From Labia minor (lineage: Eukaryota; Arthropoda; Insecta; Dermaptera; Spongiphoridae): a DNA stretch of 64,000 bases. The translations under genes and the position numbers were made by a program. A model generated the notes under the pieces. The model worked only from the letters and a program-made list of their open reading frames with translations. It was not told the DNA's origin and did not search any database. How positions within the stretch are numbered: the stretch's first letter is position 1; each line of letters begins with the position of its first letter. Below are positions 12,360 through 24,100 of the stretch, one piece after another. The DNA is taken from contig OY720346.1 of NCBI GenBank assembly GCA_963082975.1, forward strand, positions 44,431,296 to 44,495,295. The letters run 5' to 3'.

Positions 12360-12617
12360 TCTATTTTTCACATAAGTCAGATACCCGCGACAGCGAGAAA
12401 GTGTTCTTTTTAAAGGTCAGATGTATAAAAGTTACCGCGCCATCTCCCGGAAGCGATCAGAACACTAGCCATCAGGGGGTGGACACGCAATGATATTTTT
12501 TTGAAACAGCGTTTGGCGCTGCTATGCGGATGCATGCACGAACTAATTAAGAAAAAAACCGGCCGGCCTGGCACCATTTTTAAAATCTATTTTGAATGAA
12601 TGAGAGCGGGAGGAATG
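12360..12617. other. GC-richer non-coding patch
   Basis: A region of higher GC with a GCGCCATCTCCCGG motif at about 12440 and short palindromes such as ccggccggcc at about 12558. There is no ORF. It may be remnants of a promoter or mobile element; function cannot be assigned. Confidence 0.2.
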
Positions 12618-12781
12618 AAAAAATTATGAAATTTTTCAGTTAAGTGAAAAATTATTTATTTAAAGCTATATAAAACAGACATTTCAGAAATAAATTTTTT
12701 TTTTTAGAAAATTGCTTAATTGTTGGTCTTATCACAAAATAAATAATTTTTCACTTAAGTGAAAATTTTAATAATTTTCAT
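12618..12781. mobile_element. Palindromic MITE (family P), second copy
   Basis: The left arm gtgaaaaattatttattt and the right arm aaataaataatttttcac are inverted copies, with related flanks. Same family as 9132-9606 and 15831-15945. Confidence 0.55.
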
Positions 12782-13023
12782 GGATATAATAAAAGAATAA
12801 TGTTGTATGTGGCATATTTATTTATTTTTCAATCATACAATAATAATACAACCCTAACCCTTTATGCATGTATTTTTTTAAATTGTATAAAATTACTCAT
12901 ATAAATAAAATTTACACTATTTTTCAATTATACAATAATAATTATATAAAACTTTATAAAACATTATATAAAATTTTTCACATAAATAAAATTTACACTA
13001 TTTTTCAATTAATCAATTGACTG

Positions 13024-13690
13024 TTGATGTCTATTTTGCTTCAATAGTCGCTTGACCTCGGTGAACCTTTGGTACAATCTTTTCTTCATGGGAGATAAAT
13101 ATTTTATTCTTGAAGAAAATTCAGATGGTGTAGGCGTATGTCCCGCTGAACACCTGCAAAAATTAATTAAGTTTAAAAAAAAATTCCAAAGAATTAATAC
13201 AGAAAAGCCTAAGCAAACTAAAAATTTATTTTAAATCATTATAAAAAATCTATTTAAAGTTAGGAGAAGATTAATGAATTTTATTAAAAAATATAATACA
13301 TACTTCTCGCAGGGCTGGATTCGAAAAGATCACTCTTCTCTGATACCAAGCCCAAACCATCTGATGTAGTATTAACAGGTGTTGCTATAAATATTTAAAA
13401 AAATTAATAAAATTATTTTCTTTTATTATTAATATATTTTTTGGTAAACAACAACTTTAAATTATTGTTGTTTTACCCACTCTTAAAAAATTTCACCTTG
13501 GAAAATAGAACAAGTGTCCTCGTTCTCCTTCAGGTAGAGAATTCGTAATACAATCTTTCTGAATACAATTAAAAACCTGCAAAATCAAAAATTTATTTAT
13601 ATGTACATATATTATATAACTTTATAATAAAAAATAATCATCAATAATAGTAAAAATATTAATTAAACTTACTTTAGGAACCATATTGCA
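13024..13690 (-). pseudogene. THAP-like zinc-finger gene fragment
   Basis: On -, the ATG at 13684 begins MVPK with a clean donor. A second exon (13497-13576) continues in phase with VFNCIQKDCITNSLPEGERG and HLFYFP. C-x4-C followed by H and F-x-F-P is the start of a THAP domain. The next exon-like block (about 13310-13390) does not keep phase: the frame meets a stop right after the junction, or loses the conserved W segment. A final block (about 13024-13155) has SPMKKRLYQRFTEVKRLLKQ, similar to the linker after THAP domains. I read it as a decayed or mis-spliced THAP gene. An unusual splice form could rescue it. Confidence 0.4.
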
Positions 13691-13759
13691 CGCAATTGGA
13701 CAGCGACAGATCACGTTACGTATGCCTGGCAGAGATATTTTAAATGGGACGAGTGCTCG

Positions 13760-14240
13760 TTGTCCACAAGTCACAAACTGTTGTTAAATGTTTTCGGGTG
13801 TTTTCGGATAACCGAAACAAACCGAATTAAAATTAGTGCTAGCAGCGGCAGCGCCTCGAGCGGCCTCGAGTGATGCATGCATGCATTGTCACACTGGAAA
13901 TTTCTCTGCCGTAAGAGAGACCCCCCCCTGCTAGCCATACTAACTAACACCACCACAGACCATCCGTTGATAAAACTAGATAAAAACAACCGCATTCTTA
14001 TGTGAAAAAAAAACTTTCCAATTACATTGATTTTTAACAAAAAAAAAAACATATTCACTTGCATTTGATTCAGATTATTTATTCACTTTAATCGAGTTAG
14101 GTTTGTGTGAACGTGTCCTGATTAAATCGTAAGTAGAGGTTATGTTTTATGTGTAAAATGGTCAGAAAATCTTTATAATTATTTTATTTAACTAATATTT
14201 TACTTATTTATTTAAATTCATGTATTTAGAAAACCGAAAT
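13760..14240. other. Spacer between THAP-like fragment and Helitron relic
   Basis: GC-richer up to 13960, with a short direct 'gcatgcatgcat' run near 13875, then AT-rich. It may contain the promoter of the THAP-like gene and the 5' part of the Helitron. I cannot place the Helitron 5' TC end. Confidence 0.25.
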
Positions 14241-14241
14241 A

Positions 14242-15315
14242 ATGCCTAGGAGAAAATCGAATTTGGGCCGTCGCACTCGTCAAGCAGAAAGATTAAGAAG
14301 ACGGCGTTCGAATATGACTAAGGAAGAACTGGCAACCGTACGAGAGAAAAACAGACTAAGCACCATCCATAGACGTAATGTGGAATCAGCAGAAAGACGA
14401 GCAGCCAGACTTGAGGATGCACGATTGCGAGCACGTCAGTCGCGTTCTGCAGCAACAAATTTGATTCGTTCTCATCGGAATGAACGCGACAATGTGAGAA
14501 TAACTGAAACACGAACCCAAAGAACAGTTGATCTGAATTTGTAATACAATCGTCTTGCGTTCTAGTACAATGTTGTTGTTGATTATAGTATAAGTCACTG
14601 ATTCTCAACCACTGTGCCGCGGCACTTTAGATTAAGAGGCTCTCAAACTTTTTTTCTAAATTTTTTAAATTTGGTTCTAAGAAAAAAAAGGTATACCATT
14701 TTTGGGACCACTTTTTTTCAATATAGTTAACTTTTAAACTTATCTTTTTATTTGTGTGCCGACAAATTTTTAAACCGTTTTAAAGTGTGCCGCGGTAGAA
14801 AAAAAAGGTTGAGTATCACTGGTTTAAGTCGTCGTGTTGGCCAGATGAGTCATGTCTGTGCCTACTACCAGGCTCTAAAGTTTAATAATGAAACAAAAGA
14901 GATCTGTTGCGTTGGCGGAAAAATAAAATTGCCTCAGCTTGATCCACCACCAGAGCCATTGAAAACTATACTTGCTGAGTACCGCTGAATCGAAGCATTT
15001 CCTATTGAACATTGAAATTCCCAATTCAATTGGCATTTGCAATCACAATCAATAAAGCTCAAGGTCAATCTTTAGAATTGTGTAGTTTAGATTTATATGC
15101 GAATTGCTTCTCATATGGACAGCTGTATGTTGCTTGTTCCGAGTCGGCAAACCAGAAAGCATTTTTATCTACGCATACAGCTGAAAAACAGTAAATATTG
15201 TATATTCACAAGTATTGCAAAATCAAAATTCTATGAAACATATGCTTTGTTTTCTTTCTCATTTCTCAACCATGCAACCATAATGTGCGACAGCAAAGCG
15301 TGACGGTATAGCTAG
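14242..15315 (+). mobile_element. Helitron relic (internally deleted, 3' end at CTAG)
   Basis: Three coding scraps in one orientation match Helitron Rep/helicase proteins. First is the basic N-terminus at 14242-14544 (MPRRKSNLGRRTRQAERLRR, ARLEDARLRARQSRSA). Second is an HTL-type Cys segment at about 14826-14988 (ALKFNNETKEICCVGGKIKL). Third is the Pif1 helicase C-terminus at about 15013-15196 (QLAFAITINKAQGQSL, SYGQLYVACS). Rolling-circle Rep motifs and most of the helicase are deleted. The element ends at CTAG (15312-15315) followed by T, as expected for Helitrons. A hAT MITE interrupts it. Confidence 0.8.
14596..14821. mobile_element. hAT MITE nested in the Helitron
   Basis: The ends cactgattctcaaccactgt and aggttgagtatcactg are inverted, with a shared GTGCCGCGG block just inside each. 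The flanking 8-mers gtataagt (14588-14595) and gtttaagt (14822-14829) agree at 7 of 8 positions, a slightly decayed hAT target duplication. Removing it reconnects the Helitron coding scraps. Confidence 0.8.
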
Positions 15316-15830
15316 TATATATATATTTATATATCTTGCAGTATCGGATTAAACGATGCAGTAATAACCCTACCAACTAACAATATATTATATATTATTT
15401 TATTACACAACGAGTTTAGGAATATAATTTTATTGATTACAAAATAACAAATTAATATAAAATTTAAATAGTCTAGATGTAGACCCTCCATGTTCGCAAG
15501 GAGTCCATTCATCAAAAACCTTGCATACATGAAATTCGCTTAAATGGAACCAAAGAAGCAATAGGAAAATAGATGTTAGGTCCGAAATTTCTTTAAACTA
15601 ATCTTTTTTTAAGAAATAATTATTAAATATTATGCATATGCAACATGACAGGATGGGGAACATTTTAAGCTTTTAGAAGTTTTTGTGGGGCATGGCATAA
15701 AAAAGGTTGGAAAACATTGTATAAATCAAATATTGACATTGAAGAAAATTTTTAATCCATACATATTAAATATTAACAAGAACATTATTCGTTTATTTTA
15801 TTTATGTAAATTACATAAAAGATGGTGGAG
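15316..15830. other. Spacer without recognisable gene
   Basis: AT-rich sequence after the Helitron end. The longest open stretch is on - (15327-15530) and looks random. No feature supported. Confidence 0.4.
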
Positions 15831-15945
15831 TTTTCTGTTAATTTAAAAATTATTTATTTGGATATAAAACTTATATTTTTGAAAAAAGCATATTTGATTT
15901 CTGTAATGCTAATTTTATATCTCAATAAATAATTTTTAAATTCCC
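15831..15945. mobile_element. Palindromic MITE (family P), third copy
   Basis: Left arm aatttaaaaattatttattt then ggatataaaac; right arm the inverse, ttttatatctcaataaataa then tttttaaatt. Same plan as the copies at 9132 and 12618. Confidence 0.55.
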
Positions 15946-15956
15946 AATATTCATTC

Positions 15957-16652
15957 AAAAAAAAATTTAAAAATACCTCCCTACTATCGTCGGTAAAAAA
16001 ATTTAAAAATACCTCCCTACTATCGTCGGTAAAAAAATTTAAAAATACCTCCCTACTATCGTCGGTAAAAAAAATTAAAAATACCTCCCTACTATCGTCG
16101 GTAAAAAAATTTAAAAATACCTCCCTACTATCGTCGGTAAAAAAATTTAAAAATACCTCCCTACTATCGTCGGTAAAAAAATTTAAAAATACCTCCCTAC
16201 TATCGTCGGTAAAAAAATTTAAAAATACCTCCCTACTATCGTCGGTAAAAAAATTTAAAAATACCTCCCTACTATCGTCGGTAAAAAAATTTAAAAATAC
16301 CTCCCTACTATCGTCGGTAAAAAAATTTAAAAATACCGCCCTAATATCGTCGGTAAAAAAATTTAAAAATACCTCCCTACTATCGTCGGTAAAAAAATTT
16401 AAAAATACCTCCCTACTATCGTCGGTAAAAAAATTTAAAAATACCTCCCTACTATCGTCGGTAAAAAAATTTAAAAATACCTCCCTACTATCGTCGGTAA
16501 AAAAATTTAAAAATACCTCCCTACTATCGTCGGTAAAAAAATTTAAAAATACCTCCCTACTATCGTCGGTAAAAAAATTTAAAAATACCTCCCTACTATC
16601 GTCGGTAAAAAAATTTAAAAATACCGCCCTAATATCGTCGGTCGGTAAAAAC
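15957..16652 (+). repeat. 36-bp minisatellite, about 19 units
   Basis: The unit is a run of A's, ttt, aaaaa, then tacctccctactatcgtcgg and t: 36 bp, nearly identical in every copy. Two variant units reading ccgccctaatatcgtcgg lie at about 16332 and 16621, 288 bp (8 units) apart, which suggests block duplication. The last unit ends cgtcggtcggtaaaaa. The same sequence closes the family-B dispersed repeats at 31447, 45858 and 50200, so the array looks like an amplified transposon end. Confidence 0.95.
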
Positions 16653-16848
16653 GCTCACACATGCCCGCCCTGCCATCTTTTTTGCCTCCTTTTAATATTT
16701 CACAACCATTCACAACACTTCACAAAAATAGCAAAGATGCTCTGTGGAAGGACCGGGAAGGAAGGAATATTTAAGTCCTAGTTTATTTTATTAATTTTTG
16801 GACTATATATTGATATAGTTAAGCTTACTTATATTTATTATTAGAAAT

Positions 16849-17859
16849 ATGCCGAAAAAAAAGCCTGACATCGCTCGATATACCAGAAACACTCTTCGTC
16901 TACGAAAAAGGAGGAAAAAATTGGTTAGGATTCAAAAATTTTAATGAATTATATATACTCATCCTCATGGTGGAAAATTAATAATAATTTTTTTATTACT
17001 TCAGAAGGAAGAAAAAATAAAAAAAGAAAATTTAAATAATGGATTTGAAAAAAGCTTAAATGATTTTGGGAGTCAAATAAATGTAAAAGAAAATAATAAA
17101 GATTTACACTAATAATCCTCAGTGCAAAAATTCATAATAATGTTCTTTTTTTATTTTAGTTGAATGGAAGAATACAAGAAGAAAATTTAAATAATGGATT
17201 TGAAAAAATCTTCTTAAATGATTTTGGGAGTCAAATAAATGTAAAAGAAAATAATAAAGATTTACACTAATAATCCTCTCTCTCTCTCAGTGCAAAAATT
17301 CATAATAATTTTCTTTTTTTTATTTCAGTTGAATGGAAGAATAAAAGAAGAAAATTTAAATAATGGATATGAAGAAATGTTCTTAAATGATTTTGGGAGT
17401 CAAATAAAAGTAAAAGAAAATGCAATAAAGATTTACACTAATAATCCTCCTGGCGGAAAATTCATAATAATTTTCTTTTTTTTATTTCAGTTGAATGGAA
17501 GAATAAAAGAAGAAAATTTAAATAATGGATATGAAGAAATATTTTTGTCAAATCATGTTGAGTGTCAAATAAAAGTAAAAGAAAATGCAATAAAGATTTA
17601 CACTAATAATCCTCCTGGCGGAAAATTCATAATAATTTTCTTTTTTTTATTTCAGTTGAATGGAAGAATAAAAGAAGAAAATTTAAATAATGGATATGAA
17701 GAAATATTTTTGTCAAATCATGTTGAGTGTCAAATAAAAGTAGAAGAAAATGATGAAGTTTTTAGTAAAAATGACATTAATAATCAGATAACGATTAAAA
17801 ACGAAGAAAATGAAAATTCTAGTTATAATGATTGTGAATTACATATTTACGAACACTAA
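16849..17859 (+). CDS. Unknown gene made of tandem repeated exon units
   Basis: Not a family I recognise. A basic first block opens at 16849 (MPKKKPDIARYTRNTLRLRK then RRKKL) with a possible donor at 16923. Five repeat units follow, starting at about 17005, 17160, 17329, 17491 and 17656 (spacing 155, 169, 162, 165 bp). Each has a pyrimidine tract plus AG, then an exon-like segment encoding N-G-R-I-K-E-E-N-L-N-N-G. Units 1 and 2 end in a stop after KDLH. Units 3 to 5 are open end to end, so one 189-codon frame (17290-17859) reads through the intron-like parts as FIIIFFFLFQ. The last unit ends SYNDCELHIYEH. Either the hydrophobic parts are spliced out or they are translated as repeated membrane-like segments. 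Confidence 0.45.
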
Positions 17860-18110
17860 AAACAATTAATGAAAATTGTTGACTGACTTTGTTAAACAAG
17901 AATTAGTGTTTAACATTTGAATAAAAAATTTTTTTACAAATGATTGTAAAAACATTCATGAAAAAAGATAAAACATTGTAAATGTGAATATATATTCTAG
18001 TTCTAATGATTGTGAATTGTATATTTACAAACACTAAAAATCTTAATTAATTGTTTAATGAATTTGTTAAATAAGAATTTAAGTTTTTAACATTTGAATA
18101 AAAATAAATA
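17815..18110 (+). repeat. Duplicated 3' end of the repeat-exon gene
   Basis: The segment around 17818-17925 (tctagttataatgattgtga, aaacactaaaaacaattaat, then gaataaaaaa) recurs at about 17997-18105 with small changes. Each copy carries an AATAAA hexamer, so the array also duplicated its 3' end. Confidence 0.6.
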
Positions 18111-18167
18111 ATAAAAGAAATGTAATTAAATATGAGTTTTTTATTTTAAAATAATAATGTATACTAG

Positions 18168-19472
18168 AGGGTACAAGTAACGGCGTTCCCCGAGCATGTT
18201 ACTTTTTGTAACGGGAGCTGTAACTAGTTAAAAAAAAAAGAAGCTAGTAACGAGTACCTCATTTTTTGAGGAACTTGTACTGGACGTTACAATTTTTTCC
18301 AATTTCGGAAAACCAAAAACGTTTGAAATCAAGTAAAATTTTGAATTGATCTTTTATTTATCCTGTTCCGACGAGATGGAATTCCTTATTCGATTTTACT
18401 AAACATATATTTAAGAATAAAGAAAAACTAAACTTACTCTGCAAAGGTCTCGGACTAAAAGCATTTAGAGATATTGACTTTGATTATTTAGAAGAATATA
18501 TAAAATTATTGAAGCCATTTGCAAAGGATTGGATTTTTTACATAGTGAACAAAATATCTATCTTTCAAAATGAGATGGGTTCCAGAACATTTAGATGAAA
18601 AAAAATAAGAATAAACAATTTATGTTTGAATATAATTCAAAATCATAAAAAATTATTAAAAAAAAGAAGAGCCTTCTGAGGATAGTTCAGAGGAAGATGA
18701 TTTTTATATATTTTCTAGCCCAAAAGAAGAAAATATTCAAACAAATTCAGATTTTGAATTTGTAACTTTTATGAAAGACAAAAATAAAAAATGTGAAATC
18801 TTTAGGAAATTACCCTACAATAAAAAAATTATTTATTAAATTTAATACTTATTTATGCTCATCTGCGCCAGTAGAGAGGTTATTTTCTTTTGCATCAAAT
18901 ATACATGCCCCCTCTTGATCTTTTTTATCTGACGAGTTATTTGAACAATTAGTTTTTTTAAAAAGGAAATCAAATTTTTTCCTCTGATAATATTGATTGA
19001 GTCACGAATACTGAGAGCATTATTAGCCTATACTTTTTTAATTATCAAGATTTAAAAAAGTCTTTTGAATTATATTTTTATTAAATTATCGTTTAATAAG
19101 TTTAATTATATTTCCTTAATAAATTTTATTATAAATGTATATAAAAAATTTTAAAAATCGTATATAATTTTATAAATAAAAATTAAACAAATTTCTATTA
19201 AATATTATTTTTTCCCTAATCCCAGTTTCTGTTAAGATTGTTGGTATTGTGAGAGTAGTCCATCTCGGATTTTCCTTAAAAGTAATTTGTTTATGAAATA
19301 AATATGATTTAAAGCACTTAAATTGTTTACCCAGATATGCTCCTCGAAGCTACTTGAAGTAAAAAAGAAAGATTATTTTTTTTAATTAACTGTAACGTTA
19401 GTGTAACACGTTCCAAGAACTTGTAACTGTATCGAGTCCCTCATAAATTGAGGAACGGCCCAGCCCTGTAGT
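18168..19472 (+). mobile_element. hAT transposon relic with decayed transposase
   Basis: The left end gtacaagtaacggcgttccc and the right end ggaacggcccagccctg are typical hAT termini with GTTAC-rich subterminal DNA. Coding scraps on + include DFDYLEEYIKLLKPFAKD (about 18476-18530) and, in another frame, the hAT dimerisation motif [13 protein letters not shown] (about 18858-18898), then DELFEQLVFLKRKSN. Several stops and frameshifts make it inactive. The terminal match is partial, so borders are approximate. Confidence 0.75.
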
Positions 19473-19474
19473 AT

Positions 19475-21169
19475 ACAACATAATTATTTTATTATTTAGA
19501 ATACAATTTAATTCTTATTTACAAATGTAAATAATAATAATATAAATTATTTTCAGTTATTACAAATTAAAATTAATAAAGAAAAATAGAAATTTACCTT
19601 TATACATTTTTTATATAATTATATTATTTCCAACTCACGAGTCCACCCATCTCCGATTCGCAACGTAATAATCTTTAATTGACTTTAATAAACATCAGAA
19701 TAATAGTCGTTAATACCATAGTCACGTAATTCTATAAAATTCCGCTACAAGATCAAGACTTTCTAGGTCTAGGCAGAAATACAGAATAGTTTCTGAGGAG
19801 ACTATTATGGTCATTGCTCGAGTTTTCCTCTACAGTTTTACGCAGAGATCTTTGAAAAAAAATAAAACTATTGTATTTTCTTATTCTCAAAATATTTATA
19901 AGCAATTGAATCTTCATTGAAATGTTATATTGATTGTGATATCCTTCGATATTTATTTACATAGCTGTTTAATTAATTTAAATCATTAAATAACTAAAAA
20001 AACTTTGATTTTGCTCTCATTTGATACATTAAATTTCATAAGTCGTGTGAGGCGTTTGCAAGCAAACCTTTCAGGAAGACCTACATATTTATAGAATAAA
20101 AATTTCATTTAAATACTTTATTTTTTTAACTGAAAATTTAAAAAAAAATCTTATCTTTTATCTTAATTGAAAATCAATATAAATATATATAATATATTTG
20201 AAAGGACAAACCTAATTAAGGAAATTAAAAAAACGAAAAAAAATTAATTTTTTATTAATTATTTAATTATTAATGATAAATATATATATATAATACTTTC
20301 AAAAAAGAAACTTAAAATACAAAGATTTATGTATATTATATATAAATTTATCATTATAGAAAAAAAATGAACAAATATACATAATAATAAAAGTTAACTA
20401 TTTTTAAATTTTTTTTTTAATTTGAATGTTTTTATATTTTTTATAACATTTAACAGTACTATTATAAATTACTGTATCTATTTTAGATTGTACTTTTTAG
20501 CACATTTATATAATAATAATAATATTAACTATGAATCTATTGATTCTATTAATTTTTAAAATGATAAAAATATAAATAAATTATAATAGAAAAGTTTTGA
20601 TTTAATCTCATTTTTCTCAAAAGTATGTTATTATACGAGTATATATAAAATACCTTTGAAAAAAACAAAAGTAATCAAATATATTCTTATTATAAGGACT
20701 TTTATATATTAATATATTATACTAAGAAATTTACTTTTTTAAAAGACAATTACATGGTTTTAAAAAAATAAAATCATAATAATTGTATTTAGTTACTGGG
20801 ATTTAAGCATTGATTAATAATATATTATATTTATTTTATAGATATATATTAAAACATTAAAAGGACTGTATTATATTAATATGTTTTTATAATTAAATAT
20901 TAATGAAATAACAGTATGTGCTGAGATCTAATCCTGTATTTATATTTCTAAGTAAATTTGATTTTTAATCTTAAATATTAACTTTATTTTAGAAAAATAT
21001 ATAAAAAGTTTATTGTTGTTAATTGTGTGGACTGATAATTTATTATTATTTATTATATGTATTGTATTATTATTATATAGCTATACCAAGTGAAATGAAA
21101 ATTATATTGTGATATAATTAATTATAAAATAAATCTTAATTAAGTAAGTAAGTACTAGATTTAAATTAA
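19475..21169. other. AT-rich spacer
   Basis: No gene seen. A GC-richer patch at about 19630-19860 holds no convincing exon. The part near 21000-21060 probably contains the 3' UTR end of Maf1, with AATAAA hexamers on - at about 21008 and 21040-21053. Confidence 0.4.
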
Positions 21170-24100
21170 TTAATATTCATCGTCATCATCTTCATCTTCA
21201 TCCATTGCAAAATCTGTGCCAAAGCCAGAATCAAAAGAGTAGATTGGACTGGAAAAAAAGAAGATTAATATTGTTTTTTTATTAAATTACCTGTTAAGGG
21301 TATACATTTATAAAATTATTTACACCTTTTAAATAAAATAGAAAATTTTAAATCATTTAATTAATTTTATAATTTTGAGAATAGTGAGGAATTGTCTTTA
21401 CCAAAATAACTTTTAAGAATTTGTATAATTTAAAATTAATTTTTTTTTATCATTTAGGGGGAAGGATGATGTGAATTGGGTGAATATATATAATATATTT
21501 GCATGAATATATAAATATTTAAACTTACTTTATGGCTCTGCATGTAAAAAAAACAATTCGTTTAAGTTTTTTATTATAAAAAAAATAATTAAATGACCAA
21601 AGACATCCATCTTCAGCAAATGGATCAGATGTAAGATCAGGATTGTAACTAAAATACAAAAATAAATAAATTTTAGGTATACATATAAGGTATATTCTCA
21701 AAATATAAACTAATAAAAAAATACCTATAAATATCACAATTGGTCAAAGATATTTCATCATCGACTGCTGCCCACAATTGTGATCGTAATGTTCTAAATT
21801 GTTCACCTGCAGTAGCGTTTAAATTGTTATCAACAGCGTTCATTACCCACTAAAATGAACACATAAAAAATGTAAAATTGTTTATAAATATTTATCTAAT
21901 AATTATTATTTATTTTTTATTTAAAAAAAAACTTATATAAAACTATATAAATAACGATGAATTGCAAGACCTCTATGAATCTCCAGACATAGAGTTATAA
22001 AATCGAGAAGGCTGCGATGGGCAGGGCACGTGGTTAGAATGGGAGAGGAAAGAATGGCGAAAAAGATATTGGTGGGGAGACCGATTGTGAAACGCCCGCT
22101 TAGAAGACAGGACGCGGTGGGTGAACAATGTAGGAAGGGACGTGAGAGAGTTGAAAGATAATAGATGGATGGTTGTAACTCAAGATAGATATTTCGAGTT
22201 TCGTAGAGCCACAGAGATAGATAGGTAGAAAACTATATCAATGTTTATAATTTATTAATTTATCTACCTTTATGGAGCGTTAGTGAACTTTTTTAGTGAG
22301 TTTTTGGCTGTCCAACAACCAAATTACTTTAACCACCCTTATCCTGAACCCATTACTCCATTCAATACATTCTATTTCATCCAATTAGACATTTCTTATC
22401 TTCCTATACGCTGATGTATTTTTCCAATTGTAAATAAATCAATTTTTTTCAAGTAAGAGCCTTTCGGGACTAAATGTTCCACCTGCTTAGAATAGTCGTT
22501 TCATTTCTATAATTTTAATTTAGTATTTGTGAGTTGGGGGGGCGCTTTGAACAGATTCAATTTTTGATAATTCATTTTTTCATTTATTATAAGCACTAAG
22601 AAAAATATTTATTTTTATTAATACTAACATTATTTTCTTTATATTCTTTGTCATTTCCACCACCATACAAGCTCACTTATTATTTTTAATTTTATTTCTG
22701 TTTTAACTACTATCCACCTTATCCATTCTCATATATATTTCCTCAAACCTTCATTTTTATTTATATTATAATTATTTTAATATTTAAATTTTTAAACTGG
22801 GTGGGGTTTGAACCCTGGTTTTAAAGACGTCATTGAATACAATAGATTATTTAATATTTATTTATTATTATTATGTGTTAATAACCGAGTATAATACAAC
22901 CTCCATCTAAGGATTAATAGTTTTCCAGGAGTAATGTTGAAAAATTGCAATAAAATCGGATAATAAAAATAAATATATTAAAAATATAGAAATTTGAAAT
23001 GCATTGAATCGAATCAAGAAAAATAGTCAAAACATTACCTGTAGACTTGGTTCTTTGCTGAATTCGTGGCTTTTAGCATTTGAAAAATCATAATCAGGTT
23101 GAAATGCTGCATTTAAAGTTGCAATAAGATAGAAAAGGGTTTTTCGACTGATTGTGTCACATAAAGGTCCTTCTTCATCACCAGAAATGCTACGGCTAAA
23201 AAAATATATATATATTCGTTTATTTATTAAAAAATTTATCTAACAATAATAATAGTGATAACAGTGTTTCAATAATAATAAAGTTTTTTTTATCAAATGA
23301 ATAAATATTTATTTATTATTGAAATTCAATTATTTATTGAAATTGTTTAAATTTATTTATTAATTTATTTATCTAAAACAAGCAAAACAGAATTAATTAA
23401 TTAATATTCCTTCTAATACTTCCAAAATAAATTCCATATATATATATTATATTTAATATGACTATATAGAGATGTCCGGGAAACTCAAGTGCTTTTTTGT
23501 TTACTGTTTCTTCTTATTGTTATTATTAATCAAAACAATAAAAAACAAACAAAAAAAAAAAATTCAAACGTTTTTATTTTAATTTTGTGTGCGTCGCTTG
23601 CCTTGGGTAACTTTTCAAATAGGGCATTAGAAAGTTAGCTGAGATCTCTGCCGCAAACATTTGAAACTGCGTAGACCGTTACAACGGGCTGATTTTACTT
23701 GTATATATAAAGGTTTTGTCAACACATTGGTTTTTCCATTTCATGTCTAGGATAATTTAAATTAGAATTTTTCATCTATGCCTATATTCGGTTATATATT
23801 CAAAATTGGCTAAACTGATTACGATGAAATATTACAATTTAACATAGGCTATATATTCTATCAGTATCTAATCAAAAAAACCCAGAAATCAATTTTTAAA
23901 TACTTATTTTAAGCTCGCGTTGCACATTTAATCATGATAGAGGGGGAAATGCGTATGTTCTAATATCAGGAAAATATTCTTTCCACATGAGTAACATTAA
24001 CACGTTCCCGCCGGCTCAATAATTTGTCTATTTATTTTATGTGGCAGGATGAGCCACCGGTGGTACATGCCGGCGGGAACGTGTAAAATCATAAATTATC

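Noticed and set aside
15957..16652. CRISPR-like array
   Set aside because: Units are contiguous 36-mers without unique spacers; a eukaryotic minisatellite.
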